DNA from: Rhizobium vallis
Lineage (GTDB): Bacteria; Pseudomonadota; Alphaproteobacteria; Rhizobiales; Rhizobiaceae
Reading direction: 5' to 3'
Assembly: GCF_003985155.1 (NCBI RefSeq)
Contig: NZ_ML133689.1
Coordinates: 186,001-250,000, forward strand
DNA: 64,000 bases
Part shown: positions 35,205-45,425 of the stretch, piece after piece
Layout of the letters: every line of letters begins with the position of its first letter
How positions within the stretch are numbered: position 1 is the first letter of the stretch
Position numbers and translations under genes: made by a program
Notes under the pieces: generated by a model
Told to the model about the DNA's origin: nothing
The model's input: only the letters and a program-made list of their open reading frames with translations
Database searches by the model: none

Positions 35205-35774
35205 TCAGTCCTTGGCGCGTTCGACGTAGGAATTGTCTTCGGTCGCGATGACGACGCGGGTGCCGGCATCGATATGCGGCGGAACCGAGGTGCGGATGCC
35301 GTTGGAGAGCATGGCCGGTTTGTAGGAAGAGGATGCCGTCTGGCCCTTGACGACCGGTTCGGTCTCGGTGATCTCAAGCGTGACGTGGCGCGGCAGTTCG
35401 AGCGCCAGCGGAATGCCTTCATGGATCGACAGGATGCAGGTCATGCCTTCCTGGAGATAGGCCTTCTGGTCGCCCATGGTTTCCTGGCTGACGACAACCT
35501 GGTCGTAGTTCGCAGGATTCATGAAGTGGAAGCCTTCGCCGTCTTCATAGAGGTACTGGAAGTTGACGTCTTCGACGAAGGCGCGCTCAACCTGTTCGGT
35601 GGTGCGCCAGCGCTCGGAGACCTTCACGCCATCGACGATGCGACGCATGTCGACCTGGGTGACCGGCGTGCCCTTGCCCGGATGAAAGTTCTGGGCGGTG
35701 AGGACGACGTAGAGCTTGCCGTCCACGTCGAGAACGTTGCCCTTGCGGACCGAAGAGGCGATGACCTTGACCAT
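35205..35774 (-). CDS. efp: Translation elongation factor P
   Basis: A 189-aa three-domain factor that rescues ribosomes stalled on proline stretches. The tip of domain I reads FHPGKGTP with Lys34 in the position that is beta-lysylated. Domains II and III follow, with the family signature [13 protein letters not shown] at the end. ATG 35774 is the conserved start; an in-frame extension to 36089 is rejected. The modifying enzymes EpmA and EpmB are divergent next to it. Confidence 0.96.
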   Translation of the reverse strand: MVKVIASSVRKGNVLDVDGKLYVVLTAQNFHPGKGTPVTQVDMRRIVDGVKVSERWRTTEQVERAFVEDVNFQYLYEDGEGFHFMNPANYDQVVVSQETMGDQKAYLQEGMTCILSIHEGIPLALELPRHVTLEITETEPVVKGQTASSSYKPAMLSNGIRTSVPPHIDAGTRVVIATEDNSYVERAKD

Positions 35775-35922
35775 AAGACTTCCTTGTAACTCGGCTTTTG
35801 GCGTCGTAGATGACTGTCGAGACGCCCCGAAGACGCAAATATTTTTCTTTGGGGGCGCAACTAACCTAAAATCCGGGAAATAGCCACCCCCATGCCGGCT
35901 TCTCCGGCGAAGAAAGCTTGGA

Positions 35923-36984
35923 ATGAACTCTTCGGCCAAAGCGTCCCCCTGGTGGACCCCGTCCGTGCATGCCGACCGCCGCCCGTTCCTGATCGGGCGC
36001 AATGCGATCCAGGCGGCGTTGCGCGGGTTTTTCGCGCGCGAGGATTTCATCGAGGTGGACACAGCGGCGCTCCAGGTCTCCCCGGGCAACGAGGCGCATC
36101 TGCACGCCTTCGCGACGGAAGCGGTGACGACGGACGGACAGAACGCGCCATTCTACCTGCACACCTCGCCGGAATTCGCCTGCAAGAAGCTGCTTGCGGC
36201 GGGCGAAGAACGCATCTCGTGTTTTGCCCATGTCTATCGCAACCGTGAGCGCGGGCCGCTGCATCATCCCGAATTCACCATGCTTGAGTGGTATCGGGTC
36301 GGCGAAAGTTACGAGAGCCTGATGATGGATTGCGTGCGTATCCTGGCGCTTGCGGCCGAAACGGTGAAGACCGGAAAGCTTGCCTATCGCGGCGGCGAGA
36401 GCGATCCTTTCGCCGGGCCGGAGCGGATCAGCGTCGCTGAAGCGTTCGAGCGGCATGCCGGCATCGATCTTCTCGCTTCTGTTGCCTCCGACGGTTCGAC
36501 CGATCGCGATCATCTGGCGGCCGAACTCAGGCGCGTCAGCATGCGTGTCGCCGATGACGATGGCTGGGCCGACCTCTTCAGCCGGGTGCTCGTGGAAAAG
36601 ATCGAGCCGCATCTCGGCTTCGGCCGCATCACCATTCTCGACGAGTATCCCGTTTCAGAGGCAGCGCTGGCACGTCCCTCGGCGCGCGACCCGCGGGTTG
36701 CCGAGCGTTTCGAGCTTTATGCGTGCGGAGTCGAGCTTGCCAATGGCTTCGGCGAACTCACCAACGCTGCCGAACAGCGCCGGCGCTTCGAGATCGAGAT
36801 GGCCGAGAAGGCGCGGATCTATGGCGAGACCTATCCGATCGACGAGGATTTCCTTGCAGCACTTTCGCTGATGCCCGAGGCAAGCGGCATCGCGCTCGGC
36901 TTCGACCGGCTGGTGATGCTGGCGACAGGGGCGTCACGCATCGACCAGGTGCTATGGGCGCCGGTTGCGGAGTACGGAAGATGA
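35923..36984 (+). CDS. epmA: EF-P beta-lysine ligase EpmA
   Basis: A 353-aa lysyl-tRNA synthetase paralogue without anticodon-binding domain (formerly GenX/PoxA). It activates (R)-beta-lysine and joins it to Lys34 of EF-P. Class II motif 2 is [21 protein letters not shown] near residue 105, motif 3 is [15 protein letters not shown] near the C-terminus. Overlaps epmB by four bases and is divergent from efp. Confidence 0.94.
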   Translation: MNSSAKASPWWTPSVHADRRPFLIGRNAIQAALRGFFAREDFIEVDTAALQVSPGNEAHLHAFATEAVTTDGQNAPFYLHTSPEFACKKLLAAGEERISCFAHVYRNRERGPLHHPEFTMLEWYRVGESYESLMMDCVRILALAAETVKTGKLAYRGGESDPFAGPERISVAEAFERHAGIDLLASVASDGSTDRDHLAAELRRVSMRVADDDGWADLFSRVLVEKIEPHLGFGRITILDEYPVSEAALARPSARDPRVAERFELYACGVELANGFGELTNAAEQRRRFEIEMAEKARIYGETYPIDEDFLAALSLMPEASGIALGFDRLVMLATGASRIDQVLWAPVAEYGR

Positions 36985-38033
36985 ATGCCGTCAAGTCGGT
37001 CAAAAGCGTCGACGATCTCGTGAAGGCGGGGCTTGCCGCGCCTGCAGACCGCGCAGCGCTCGACGAGATTGCCGCGCGTTACGCGATCGCGCTGACACCC
37101 GCGATCACCCGGCTGATCGATCGGGCAAATCCTGATGATCCGATTGCACGGCAATTCGTGCCCGATGCAGCCGAACTCACGGTCGCGCCCGAAGAACGCG
37201 CCGATCCGATCGGCGATCATGCCCACAGCCCCGTCGAAGGCATTGTTCACCGTTATCCCGACCGTGTCCTGCTCAAGGCCGTGCATGTCTGCCCGGTCTA
37301 TTGCCGCTTCTGCTTCCGGCGCGAAATGGTGGGGCCGCAGGGCCTCGGCACGCTCGATGCGACGGCGATGGAGGCAGCTTTCGATTATATCAGAAACCAC
37401 CAGGAAATCTGGGAGGTCATCCTCACCGGCGGCGATCCGCTGGTGCTTTCGCCGCGCCGGCTTCACGAGATCATGGAGGCGCTTGGGAAAATCGCGCATG
37501 TGAAGATCGTACGTTTCCACACGCGCGTTCCCGTCGTCGATCCCGAGAAGATCGATGCGGGACTGATGTCAGCGCTGAAGGCGAGCGGCAAGACGGTCTA
37601 TATCGCGCTACATGCCAACCATCCCAGGGAACTGACCGCGGAAGCGCGCGCGGCCTGCGCCCGCCTCGTCGATGCGGGGATCGCCATGGTCAGCCAGTCG
37701 GTGCTGCTCAAGGGCGTCAACGACGATCCCGATGTGCTTGCCGAGCTGATGAAGGCTTTCGTTGAGACCCGCGTCAAACCCTATTACCTCCATCATCCGG
37801 ATCTGGCGCCCGGTACCGGTCATTTCAGATTGCCGATCGAGGAGGGGCAGAGGATCGTGGCGGCACTGCGCGGGCGGATTTCCGGCCTCTGCCAGCCGAC
37901 TTACATTCTCGACATCCCGGGCGGTCACGGCAAAGCCGTCGTTAGCGGAAGCACTGTTCGGACGACGGGCGACGGGTGTTATTCCGTCTCGGATTACCGC
38001 GGCGGCGAGCATTCCTATCCGCCGGCTGAGTGA
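36981..38033 (+). CDS. epmB: EF-P-(R)-beta-lysine synthase EpmB, radical SAM
   Basis: A 350-aa lysine 2,3-aminomutase that makes (R)-beta-lysine for EpmA. The radical SAM motif CPVYCRFC places Cys104, Cys108 and Cys111 around the [4Fe-4S] cluster; GGDPLVLS binds SAM; PLP Lys is expected in the C-terminal part near GGHGKAVV. The start overlaps the epmA stop (ATGA), so the pair is co-translated. EpmC, the hydroxylase, is absent here. Confidence 0.94.
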   Translation: MNAVKSVKSVDDLVKAGLAAPADRAALDEIAARYAIALTPAITRLIDRANPDDPIARQFVPDAAELTVAPEERADPIGDHAHSPVEGIVHRYPDRVLLKAVHVCPVYCRFCFRREMVGPQGLGTLDATAMEAAFDYIRNHQEIWEVILTGGDPLVLSPRRLHEIMEALGKIAHVKIVRFHTRVPVVDPEKIDAGLMSALKASGKTVYIALHANHPRELTAEARAACARLVDAGIAMVSQSVLLKGVNDDPDVLAELMKAFVETRVKPYYLHHPDLAPGTGHFRLPIEEGQRIVAALRGRISGLCQPTYILDIPGGHGKAVVSGSTVRTTGDGCYSVSDYRGGEHSYPPAE

Positions 38034-38296
38034 CCCGAAGTGGCGCTTCTGCGTATCATTTCTGTACTCGCCATGTCGGAAACCGCGTCGGGCATTTCTA
38101 CTGAAATGATCTTAGCTCATTGATGTAAAATGAATATTCGTTCCTTCGCCGGAAGGATCGCTAAAATCCTAACTATGAGGAACAATCATCTTTAACCCAA
38201 TAAATTAGCGGAATGTTCTGTTTTCCGCACTAAAAGAACGCTCATGACAAGGCGATGAACGCCGGTTCGGGATCATGAGCATCTTGGAGTGATGGG

Positions 38297-38548
38297 ATGA
38301 ATACGACAATCCGCGACCTCGTAGCTAAATTCGGCAAGCTTCCTGTAGCGATCGACCAGGTCGCCGACGACGCCGATCTTTATGCGGCAGGTCTGACGTC
38401 CTTTGCCTCGGTGCAGCTGATGCTCGGCATTGAAGAGGCGTTCGACATCGAATTTCCCGACAATCTGCTGAACCGCAAATCCTTCGCGAGCATCTCGGCT
38501 ATCGCCAAGACGGTCGATATCATCCAGGACAGCCGGAAGGTCGCCTGA
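38297..38548 (+). CDS. Acyl carrier protein
   Basis: An 83-aa acidic carrier protein. The phosphopantetheine attachment serine is Ser35 in AAGLTSFASVQ, a variant of the DSL motif found in specialised carriers charged with amino acids; EEAFDIEFPDNLL is the recognition helix. SD GGAG precedes ATG 38297. It shares one base with the next gene and begins an apparent operon up to 48737. The ligase two genes downstream is its probable loading enzyme. Confidence 0.9.
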   Translation: MNTTIRDLVAKFGKLPVAIDQVADDADLYAAGLTSFASVQLMLGIEEAFDIEFPDNLLNRKSFASISAIAKTVDIIQDSRKVA

Positions 38549-39729
38549 TGAACTTTCCCGTCAAGATCACGCAGGACGGTCTTGTCGCACGGGTCGCCCG
38601 CGTTGCCGAAGTCGCGGCCAAACACGCCGATGCTGTCGATATCGAAGGCCGCTTTCCCCGGGAAGCCGTGGATGCGATGAAGGCCGAAAGGCTGCTCGGC
38701 ATCCAGGTGCCGCGCCATCTCGGCGGTGAATCGGCCTCGATCACCGAAATCGCCGAACTGTGCTCCATGCTTGGCCAGGCTTGCGCCGCAAGCGCCATGG
38801 TTTTCGCCATGCATCACATCAAGCTGTCGAGCCTCGTCGAACACGGCGCCGACAGCGAGTGGCATTGCAGTTTCATGCACGCCATCGCGGCCGACCAGCT
38901 GCTGATCGCCTCCGCCACCACCGAGGGCGGTATCGGCGGCAACCTGCGCAACAGCATTTGTGCGGTCGAAGTCGAGGGCGATACCTGCCGCCTCGAAAAG
39001 GATGCGACCGTCATTTCCTACGGCTCGCATGCCGATGCCATCCTCATCACGTCGCGTGCCCACGCGCAGGCCGCTTCCTCCGACCAGGTGCTGACCGCCT
39101 TCCTCAAGGACCAGTACACGCTTGAGAAAACGCATGCCTGGAATACGCTCGGCATGCGCGGCACCTGCTCCGACGGCTTCCTCTTCAAGGGAGAAGCGCC
39201 GGCACGTCAGATCCTGCCGAAGCCTTTTGCCGAAATCGCGGCGCAATCCATGCTCGCTTCCTCGCACTTGCTGTGGAGCGGCGTCTGGTATGGCATCGCG
39301 GTCGATGCGGTTACCCGCGCCCAGGCCTTCGTGCGCGCCGCTGCCCGCAAGGCACCGGATGCCCAGCCGCCGGGAGCGTTACGCCTCGCCGAGGTTTCGA
39401 ACCTGCTGCAAATGGTGAAATCCAATGTCGTGGCCGGCCTCAAGGCCTATGAAGATGCCAAGGTCGATGTCGACAGGTTGTCGTCGATGGGCTTTGCGGT
39501 TGCAATGAACAACGTCAAGATCGCCTCTTCCGAGACGATCCTGGAAATCGTCAATCACGCCATGCTGATTTGCGGCATCATGGGCTACAAGAACGGTACG
39601 CCCTTCAGCCTCGGACGCCATCTGCGGGACGCTCATTCCGCACAGCTCATGATCTCGAACGACCGCATCCTCGGCAACACGTCGAGCATGCTTCTCGTCC
39701 ACAAGCAGGACACTAGCCTACTGGGGTAA
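38548..39729 (+). CDS. Acyl-CoA dehydrogenase-like flavoprotein, probably acting on an aminoacyl carrier protein
   Basis: A 393-aa protein of the acyl-CoA dehydrogenase fold: N-terminal helical domain (about 10-120), beta domain (about 125-220; [17 protein letters not shown] contact, [10 protein letters not shown]) and C-terminal helical domain. Flavoproteins of this fold oxidise prolyl-carrier proteins in pyrrole antibiotic pathways. Being fused in an operon with a carrier protein and an amino acid ligase, it likely oxidises a carrier-bound amino acid rather than a fatty acyl-CoA; this is inference. Four bases separate it from the ligase gene. Confidence 0.85.
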   Translation: MNFPVKITQDGLVARVARVAEVAAKHADAVDIEGRFPREAVDAMKAERLLGIQVPRHLGGESASITEIAELCSMLGQACAASAMVFAMHHIKLSSLVEHGADSEWHCSFMHAIAADQLLIASATTEGGIGGNLRNSICAVEVEGDTCRLEKDATVISYGSHADAILITSRAHAQAASSDQVLTAFLKDQYTLEKTHAWNTLGMRGTCSDGFLFKGEAPARQILPKPFAEIAAQSMLASSHLLWSGVWYGIAVDAVTRAQAFVRAAARKAPDAQPPGALRLAEVSNLLQMVKSNVVAGLKAYEDAKVDVDRLSSMGFAVAMNNVKIASSETILEIVNHAMLICGIMGYKNGTPFSLGRHLRDAHSAQLMISNDRILGNTSSMLLVHKQDTSLLG

Positions 39730-39733
39730 AGTC

Positions 39734-40642
39734 ATGGATATGCAGACCTCGTTTCTGGACCGGCTTTTCGAATCCGGTCTGCTGATCGATACCGGCGTCG
39801 ACGGTCTCTACGGCCGCAGCGGCCAGTTCGAAGATGTCATCACCGCCTTCGAACGGCTGATCGACACATTCGGCGGCGCCGACGGCGCCGAGGCGATGCG
39901 TTTCCCGCCCGGCATGAACCGCGCGCTTTTCGAAAAGAGCGGTTATATGAAGAGCTTCCCGCAGCTCGCCGGCACGGTGCACAGTTTCTGCGGCAGCGAC
40001 CTCGACCATATGAGCCTGCTGCAGTGCATGGAAGTCGGCGACGACTGGACCAAGGACCAGAAGGCCACCGACATCGTGCTGACGCCGGCTGCTTGCTATC
40101 CGCTCTATCCGACGGTCGCCAAGCGCGGCAACCTGCCGAAGACGGGCGGCCTGTTCGATCTGCAATCCTATTGCTTCCGCCATGAACCGTCGAAGGACCC
40201 GGCCCGCCAGCAGCTGTTCCGCATGCGCGAATATGTCTGCATGGGAACGGAGCAACATGTCACCGACTTCCGCCAGCGCTGGATGGATCGCGGTGTCGAG
40301 ATGATGAAGCAGGTCGGCCTCGATGTGACTATCGACGTTGCCAACGATCCGTTCTTCGGCCGCGCTGGTAAGATGATGGTCAACAACCAGCGTGACCAGA
40401 ACCTGAAGTTTGAACTGCTGATCCCGATCACGTCGACCGTCAATCCGACCGCCTGCATGAGCTTCAACTACCATCAGGATTCTTTCGGCTTGAAGTGGGG
40501 CCTCAATCTCGAAGACGGCAGCGTCGCGCATACCGCCTGCGTCGGCTTCGGCTTGGAGCGCATCGCGCTCGCCCTCTTCTATCATCACGGCCTCGACGTG
40601 AAGGAATGGCCGGCCAGCGTCCGGAAAACGCTATGGGGCTGA
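39734..40642 (+). CDS. Amino acid:[carrier protein] ligase (aminoacyl-tRNA synthetase paralogue)
   Basis: A 302-aa class II synthetase-like enzyme, a relative of atypical seryl-tRNA synthetases without a tRNA-binding domain. Bradyrhizobium and Agrobacterium relatives load glycine or alanine on a carrier protein phosphopantetheine. Motif 2 is [20 protein letters not shown] (residues 148-167), motif 3 [11 protein letters not shown] (271-281). Cys121, Glu166 and Cys269 fit the zinc-site pattern that binds the amino group. The adjacent ACP is the expected acceptor. TGATG links it to DUF1839. Confidence 0.92.
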   Translation: MDMQTSFLDRLFESGLLIDTGVDGLYGRSGQFEDVITAFERLIDTFGGADGAEAMRFPPGMNRALFEKSGYMKSFPQLAGTVHSFCGSDLDHMSLLQCMEVGDDWTKDQKATDIVLTPAACYPLYPTVAKRGNLPKTGGLFDLQSYCFRHEPSKDPARQQLFRMREYVCMGTEQHVTDFRQRWMDRGVEMMKQVGLDVTIDVANDPFFGRAGKMMVNNQRDQNLKFELLIPITSTVNPTACMSFNYHQDSFGLKWGLNLEDGSVAHTACVGFGLERIALALFYHHGLDVKEWPASVRKTLWG

Positions 40643-41613
40643 TGAGCTCGATGACATCGGTCTTCCCGGCGATCAGCCCGGGAAACTACCGGCAGCACGC
40701 GCTGCATTCCGGCGAGCGCGCATGGCCGGAAACCAACTGCTACGTCGATCTGTGGATCGAGGTGTTGAACACATTGGGCGTCGCACCCGAGGCAATGCTT
40801 GGCTTCACCCTGGCGCAGGATTTCGAGGGCGACCAGTTCACCTTCTTCAAGGTGCCGCTCGAAGATCTCGAAGCGCTCTATGGCATCCGTGCGACCGAGC
40901 TTGCGATCTACGACCGTGTCGAACGGCATGTCGAAGTGCAGATCGCGCGCGGACGCCTCTGCCTGATCGAGATGGATTCCTTCTACATGCCGGATACGCG
41001 GGGCACCGCCTACCGGCAGGAGCACGGCAAGACAACGATTGCAATCAACCGCCTGGACATTGCGGCAAAGCGTGTCGAATATTTTCACAATGCCGGCTAT
41101 TTCCTCCTCGAGGGCGAGGATTTCGACGGGCTGTTCCAGCAGCATCTGACGGAGAACGACACGCCGTTCCTGCCCTATGCGGAATTTGCGCGGTTCCCGG
41201 AAAAGCCCGCCGACGAAATGCATCTGCGCGCGACCGCGCGACAGCTCGCCGGGTTTCATTTCATCAGGCGCCCAAGCGAAAACCCGATCCGCGCCTTTGC
41301 CGGCGTTTTTCCGCAGCAGGTCGAAGCGGTGGCCGATCGGCCGTTCGGCTTCTTCCACAAATACGCCTTCAACACGCTTCGCCAGGTGGGCGCCAATTTC
41401 GAGCTGGCGGCCGATCACTTGGCCTGGCTCTCTCCCGGTGAATTCGCGGCCGCCTCCGGGCATGCCAGGCGCATTTCGGATGCGGCGAAATCGGTGCAGT
41501 TCCAGCTTGCCCGCGCCGTCGCCCGTAGGAAATTCGAGCCGCTGCAGGCAGCACTTGATCCGGCTGCCGATGCATGGGATTCCATGATGGCATCGCTTGC
41601 GGAGCGAATCTGA
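40642..41613 (+). CDS. DUF1839 family protein
   Basis: A 323-aa protein of DUF1839, a family repeatedly found beside amino acid:carrier-protein ligases in Rhizobiales. Visible: HSGERAWPETNCYVDLWIEVL at the start with a conserved Cys (about residue 31), FYMPDTRGTAYRQEHGKTTI, and FHKYAFNTLRQVGANFELAADHL. The Cys and His residues could make a thioester-handling site like papain or transglutaminase folds; a transfer role for the carrier-bound aminoacyl group is a guess. ATG 40642 overlaps the ligase stop; ATG 40633 is possible. Confidence 0.8.
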   Translation: MSSMTSVFPAISPGNYRQHALHSGERAWPETNCYVDLWIEVLNTLGVAPEAMLGFTLAQDFEGDQFTFFKVPLEDLEALYGIRATELAIYDRVERHVEVQIARGRLCLIEMDSFYMPDTRGTAYRQEHGKTTIAINRLDIAAKRVEYFHNAGYFLLEGEDFDGLFQQHLTENDTPFLPYAEFARFPEKPADEMHLRATARQLAGFHFIRRPSENPIRAFAGVFPQQVEAVADRPFGFFHKYAFNTLRQVGANFELAADHLAWLSPGEFAAASGHARRISDAAKSVQFQLARAVARRKFEPLQAALDPAADAWDSMMASLAERI

Positions 41614-41629
41614 GGCCGGAGATCTGACC

Positions 41630-44110
41630 ATGCGGGGGCGTTTGGCAAGCATCGGCACCGAGGAAAGTGTGCTTTCCGAAGGCTGGAACCTGATTCTCAC
41701 GGAGCCGGGCGCCTGCGCGGTGCCGCACGACATTCATCTTTCCGCGCAGCCCATACCCGCGCCTGTTCCCGGCACCGTTGCTGCGGCACTCGAAAAAGCC
41801 GGGCTCTTCGACCGCGAAAATCCCGAGCCGCTGAACACGAGGGATGCCTGGTATCTCTGCCGGCTCTTCGATGCCGAACCCGGCGACGCGATCTTACGTT
41901 TCGGAGGGCTTGCCACACTTTGCCATGTCTTCCTCAACGGCCAGGAAATCCTGTTTTCCGAAAGCATGTTTACCGCGCATGAAATCCCGGTAACGCTTTC
42001 GGGCGGCGACGAGCTGGCGCTCTGTTTCCGGGCGCTCGGCCCCCGCCTCTCCGAGCCTGGTCCGCGCGCCCGCTGGCGGCCGCAAATGATCACGCCGGCG
42101 GGCCTGAAGAATTTCCGCACGACGCTGCTCGGTCATATGCCGGGCTGGTGCCCCGAGATCCATGCCGTCGGACCGTGGCGACCGATTTCGCTGGTGCGGC
42201 GCAATCCCGTCTCGATCGACAATGTCTCCATCCGCGCTGTGCTGGAGGAGAGCGGCGTCGCCCGCCTCAGCGTCTCCCTGCACAACAACGCCGCTGATCC
42301 GGAAATGCTGCTGCGCTGCGGCGGCATGGAGCAGCCCTTCGAGAAGATCGGCGACAGCCATTACTCGGCTATCCTCAAGCTTTCCGACATCGAGCCCTGG
42401 TGGCCGCACACCCACGGCACTCCGCGTCTTTATGATCTGACGCTGGTCTCCGATGGGGAGGAATATCCGCTCGGCAGGACCGGCTTTCGGCGCATCGACG
42501 TCGACCGCGGAGCCGAAGGCGACGATTTTGCGCTCCTCGTCAACGGTGAGCGTATCTTCTGCCGCGGCGCCGTGTGGACGACGGCCGACATCGCGCGGCT
42601 GCCGGGTGGGCGGGCGGATTACGAGCGGTTCCTGCGGCTTGCCGCGGGAGCCGGCATGAACATGATCCGCATCGGCGGCACCATGGCTTACGAGACGCCC
42701 GATTTCTTCGCGCTCTGCGACGAGCTCGGCCTGCTCGTGTGGCAGGATTTCATGTTCGCGAATTTCGACTATCCGCGCAGCGACAAGGCCTTTCTTGGCC
42801 ATGTGCATGCCGAGGTCGAGGAATTCCTGCACGGCGTCCAGGCGTCGCCTTCCCTCGCAGTGCTCTGCGGCGGCAGCGAGATCCATCAGCAGGCGGCGAT
42901 GCTCGGCCTGCCCACGGAATTCTGGAGCGGTCCGGTGACCGATGAAATCATCCCGGCGATTGTCGCGCGCATGCGTCCCGACGTGCCCTATGTTCCGAAC
43001 TCGCCTTACGGCGGGGCGATGCCCTTTTCGCCCAATTCAGGCGTTGCGCATTATTACGGCGTTGGCGCCTATATGCGACCGATTGCCGATGCGCGCCGCG
43101 CCGATGTGCGTTTCGCCTCCGAAAGTCTTGCCTTCGCACATGTACCGCAGCAACGGACGCTGCAGCGCCATCTCGACGTGCCCGCCGTCCACAGCCCGCT
43201 CTGGAAGGCCCGCGTGCCGCGCGACCGCAGCGCATCTTGGGATTTCGAGGACGTTCGCGATTTCTATCTGAAGCTTCTCTACGATTTCGACCCGGCCCAG
43301 CTGCGCCGCGAAGATCCGGAACGTTACCTCGATCTTTCCCGCGCCGTCACCGGCGAGGTGATCGAGGAGACTTTTGCCGAGTGGCGGCGCAAGGGCTCCC
43401 TTTGCAGCGGCGCGCTCGTCTGGACGCTGCAGGACCTCATGCCCGGCCCCGGATGGGGTGTGATCGATTCCACCTGTGAGCCCAAGCCCGTGTGGTATGC
43501 GATGCGCCGCGCCTTCCGGCCGGTGCAGGCGGTCTTTACCGACGAGGGAACCAACGGCCTCGACGTGCATGTCGTCAACGAGACGGACGCGGCGCTCGAC
43601 GTTGAGCTTGAGGTTGCCTGCCTGCGAGATGGAAAGCAGCAGGTTGTCAGTGGCAACATGGCCTTCAAGCTGGCAGCGCGGAGCGCGGAGCGTTTTGCCT
43701 CCACCGCGCTGTTCGGCGCCTTCTTCGACACGACCTATGCCTTCCGTTTCGGCCCGCCGTCGCATGATGCAAGTGTCGCGCGCCTGCGCTCGCTCGCGGA
43801 CGGCGCTGTTCTTGCCGAAAGCTTCCACTTCCCCTGCGGACGAGGCAAAGCGCTTCATGACGCAGGCATCGAGGCGTCGCTCGGCAAGGACGGCGAGGAC
43901 TGGGTCGTCGACCTCAGGACCGACCGGCTGGCGCAATCGGTACATATCGACGTCGAAGGCTACCGGGCCGATGACGACTGGTTCCACCTTGCCCCCGGCG
44001 CATTGCGGCGCGTGAAGCTCTCGGCGCTGTCCGGCACGCAGGGCGATGTTCCGCCGGCGGGCGAAATCAGAAGTCTAGGCAGTTTGCGTCGCGTTGCGCT
44101 CCAGGGCTGA
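41630..44110 (+). CDS. Glycoside hydrolase family 2, beta-mannosidase-like
   Basis: An 826-aa enzyme with GH2 architecture: sugar-binding jelly-roll domain (about 10-180), Ig-like domain, TIM barrel (about 270-580) and C-terminal beta domains. The barrel carries LLVWQDFMFANFDYP, typical of beta-mannosidases, the acid/base Glu417 in LCGGSEIHQQ and nucleophile Glu498 in RFASES. No signal peptide, so cytoplasmic. In this operon it may trim or transglycosylate a mannose- or glucose-containing repeat unit. SD GGAGAT supports ATG 41630; 17 bases after DUF1839. Confidence 0.85.
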   Translation: MRGRLASIGTEESVLSEGWNLILTEPGACAVPHDIHLSAQPIPAPVPGTVAAALEKAGLFDRENPEPLNTRDAWYLCRLFDAEPGDAILRFGGLATLCHVFLNGQEILFSESMFTAHEIPVTLSGGDELALCFRALGPRLSEPGPRARWRPQMITPAGLKNFRTTLLGHMPGWCPEIHAVGPWRPISLVRRNPVSIDNVSIRAVLEESGVARLSVSLHNNAADPEMLLRCGGMEQPFEKIGDSHYSAILKLSDIEPWWPHTHGTPRLYDLTLVSDGEEYPLGRTGFRRIDVDRGAEGDDFALLVNGERIFCRGAVWTTADIARLPGGRADYERFLRLAAGAGMNMIRIGGTMAYETPDFFALCDELGLLVWQDFMFANFDYPRSDKAFLGHVHAEVEEFLHGVQASPSLAVLCGGSEIHQQAAMLGLPTEFWSGPVTDEIIPAIVARMRPDVPYVPNSPYGGAMPFSPNSGVAHYYGVGAYMRPIADARRADVRFASESLAFAHVPQQRTLQRHLDVPAVHSPLWKARVPRDRSASWDFEDVRDFYLKLLYDFDPAQLRREDPERYLDLSRAVTGEVIEETFAEWRRKGSLCSGALVWTLQDLMPGPGWGVIDSTCEPKPVWYAMRRAFRPVQAVFTDEGTNGLDVHVVNETDAALDVELEVACLRDGKQQVVSGNMAFKLAARSAERFASTALFGAFFDTTYAFRFGPPSHDASVARLRSLADGAVLAESFHFPCGRGKALHDAGIEASLGKDGEDWVVDLRTDRLAQSVHIDVEGYRADDDWFHLAPGALRRVKLSALSGTQGDVPPAGEIRSLGSLRRVALQG

Positions 44111-44158
44111 CGTCCGGCGCGCCAGGAATACTACCGATCCATTGAGAAAGATCGTGAT

Positions 44159-45337
44159 TTGAGAAAGACATATCGCTTCCTGCGTGCCCATGTCCTGCAG
44201 CGGCTCATTCCGCGGTCGCGCATTGCCTTCAATCCGCGCAAACCGGTGGAGATCGTCGGTTATCTCTCGATGGCCGTCGGCGTCGGCGAATCGGCAAGGC
44301 TTTGCGCCGATGCGCTCTCCGAGGCGGGTAAGGCGATTTCGCTCTCCGACGTCAGCACGCACCCGGATGGGAAATCCTTTGCCGGCTGGGCGCCGTCGCG
44401 TCTTTCCACCAAGCCGCCGGGGAGCCGGATCTGGCATCTCAATCCGCCGATGCTGCCGCGCGCCATTTCGAAAAAGGGTGTCGCGAATTTCACCCGCGCC
44501 TTCAACATCGGCTATTTCGCCTGGGAACTGGAACACGTCCCGGCGGAATGGCGCAACGGGTTGCGTTACATGAATGCCGTCCTCGTTCCATCGGAATTCA
44601 CCCGGCGGGCGATTGCGCCGCTGACCAAAGCGCCCGTCATCGTGGTTCCGCATCCCGTCACCGAAAAGCCGGCGAGCGAAGGCATGCGCGAGAAGTTCGG
44701 TATTGCTGGGGACGCCTTTCTCGTCAGCTTCATTTTCAGCGCCGGTTCGTCGATCAACCGGAAGAATCCGCAGGCCGCCATCGAGGCCTTCAGAATATTC
44801 AGAGCCGAATGTCCGAGTGCCTTCCTGTTGATGAAGGCCAACGGCAACGTGAGCAAGGACGAAGGCCTGCGCGAGCTGGTCGCTTCGGTCGCGGGCGATA
44901 GCCGGATCAGGATCGTCACCGATTATCTGTCGAGCGCCGAGGTCAACGGCCTCATCCGCTCTTCCGATGCTTATCTTTCTCTGCATCGCTCGGAAGGTTT
45001 CGGGCTCACGGTTGCCGAGGCGATCATGCAGCGCACGCCGGTTATTTCCACGGCCTGGTCGGGCACGGCGGATTTCTGCGACCCCGAAAATAGCTGGCTG
45101 GTCGCCTCTCCCCTCATTCCCGTCATCGATACGCATCCCGAATTTGCAGGGCTGCCGGGCGCGGTCTGGGCAGATCCTTCTCCCGAGATCGCAGCCGCGC
45201 ACCTCAAGGAAATCTTCCGCGCGCCGGAGCGCGCACGAGACAAGGCCGAGAAGGCGCGGGAGTTCCTGCTGCGCTATCTCGCCGAGAACAGCTACGGCAA
45301 GGCGCTCCAGAAGCTGGCAGCGATGCAGACCAGCTAA
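44159..45337 (+). CDS. Glycosyltransferase family 4 (GT-B)
   Basis: A 392-aa cytoplasmic glycosyltransferase. The N-terminal domain has GYLSMAVGVGESARLCADAL, the C-terminal donor-binding domain FSAGSSINRKNPQAAIEAF and the EX7E element LSLHRSEGFGLTVAEAIMQ. It lacks a signal or membrane segment. Donor sugar unknown. The start is a TTG at 44159 with a weak GAGAAAG upstream; an internal ATG at 44271 would cut the N-terminal Rossmann part. Forms part of the long operon from 38297. Confidence 0.85.
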   Translation: MRKTYRFLRAHVLQRLIPRSRIAFNPRKPVEIVGYLSMAVGVGESARLCADALSEAGKAISLSDVSTHPDGKSFAGWAPSRLSTKPPGSRIWHLNPPMLPRAISKKGVANFTRAFNIGYFAWELEHVPAEWRNGLRYMNAVLVPSEFTRRAIAPLTKAPVIVVPHPVTEKPASEGMREKFGIAGDAFLVSFIFSAGSSINRKNPQAAIEAFRIFRAECPSAFLLMKANGNVSKDEGLRELVASVAGDSRIRIVTDYLSSAEVNGLIRSSDAYLSLHRSEGFGLTVAEAIMQRTPVISTAWSGTADFCDPENSWLVASPLIPVIDTHPEFAGLPGAVWADPSPEIAAAHLKEIFRAPERARDKAEKAREFLLRYLAENSYGKALQKLAAMQTS

Positions 45338-45425
45338 GGTGAGGTCGCCACTCCGCTTTATTTTAACATTTTCGTACTAGAGATGACGGGTATCCGGCTT
45401 TAGGCCGATCCTGGCGGATGGATGG

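Noticed and set aside
38034..38296. Riboswitch or small RNA upstream of the carrier-protein operon
   Set aside because: The 263-base gap is AT-rich and likely holds the promoter, but I found no conserved RNA motif or stable hairpin with a T run.
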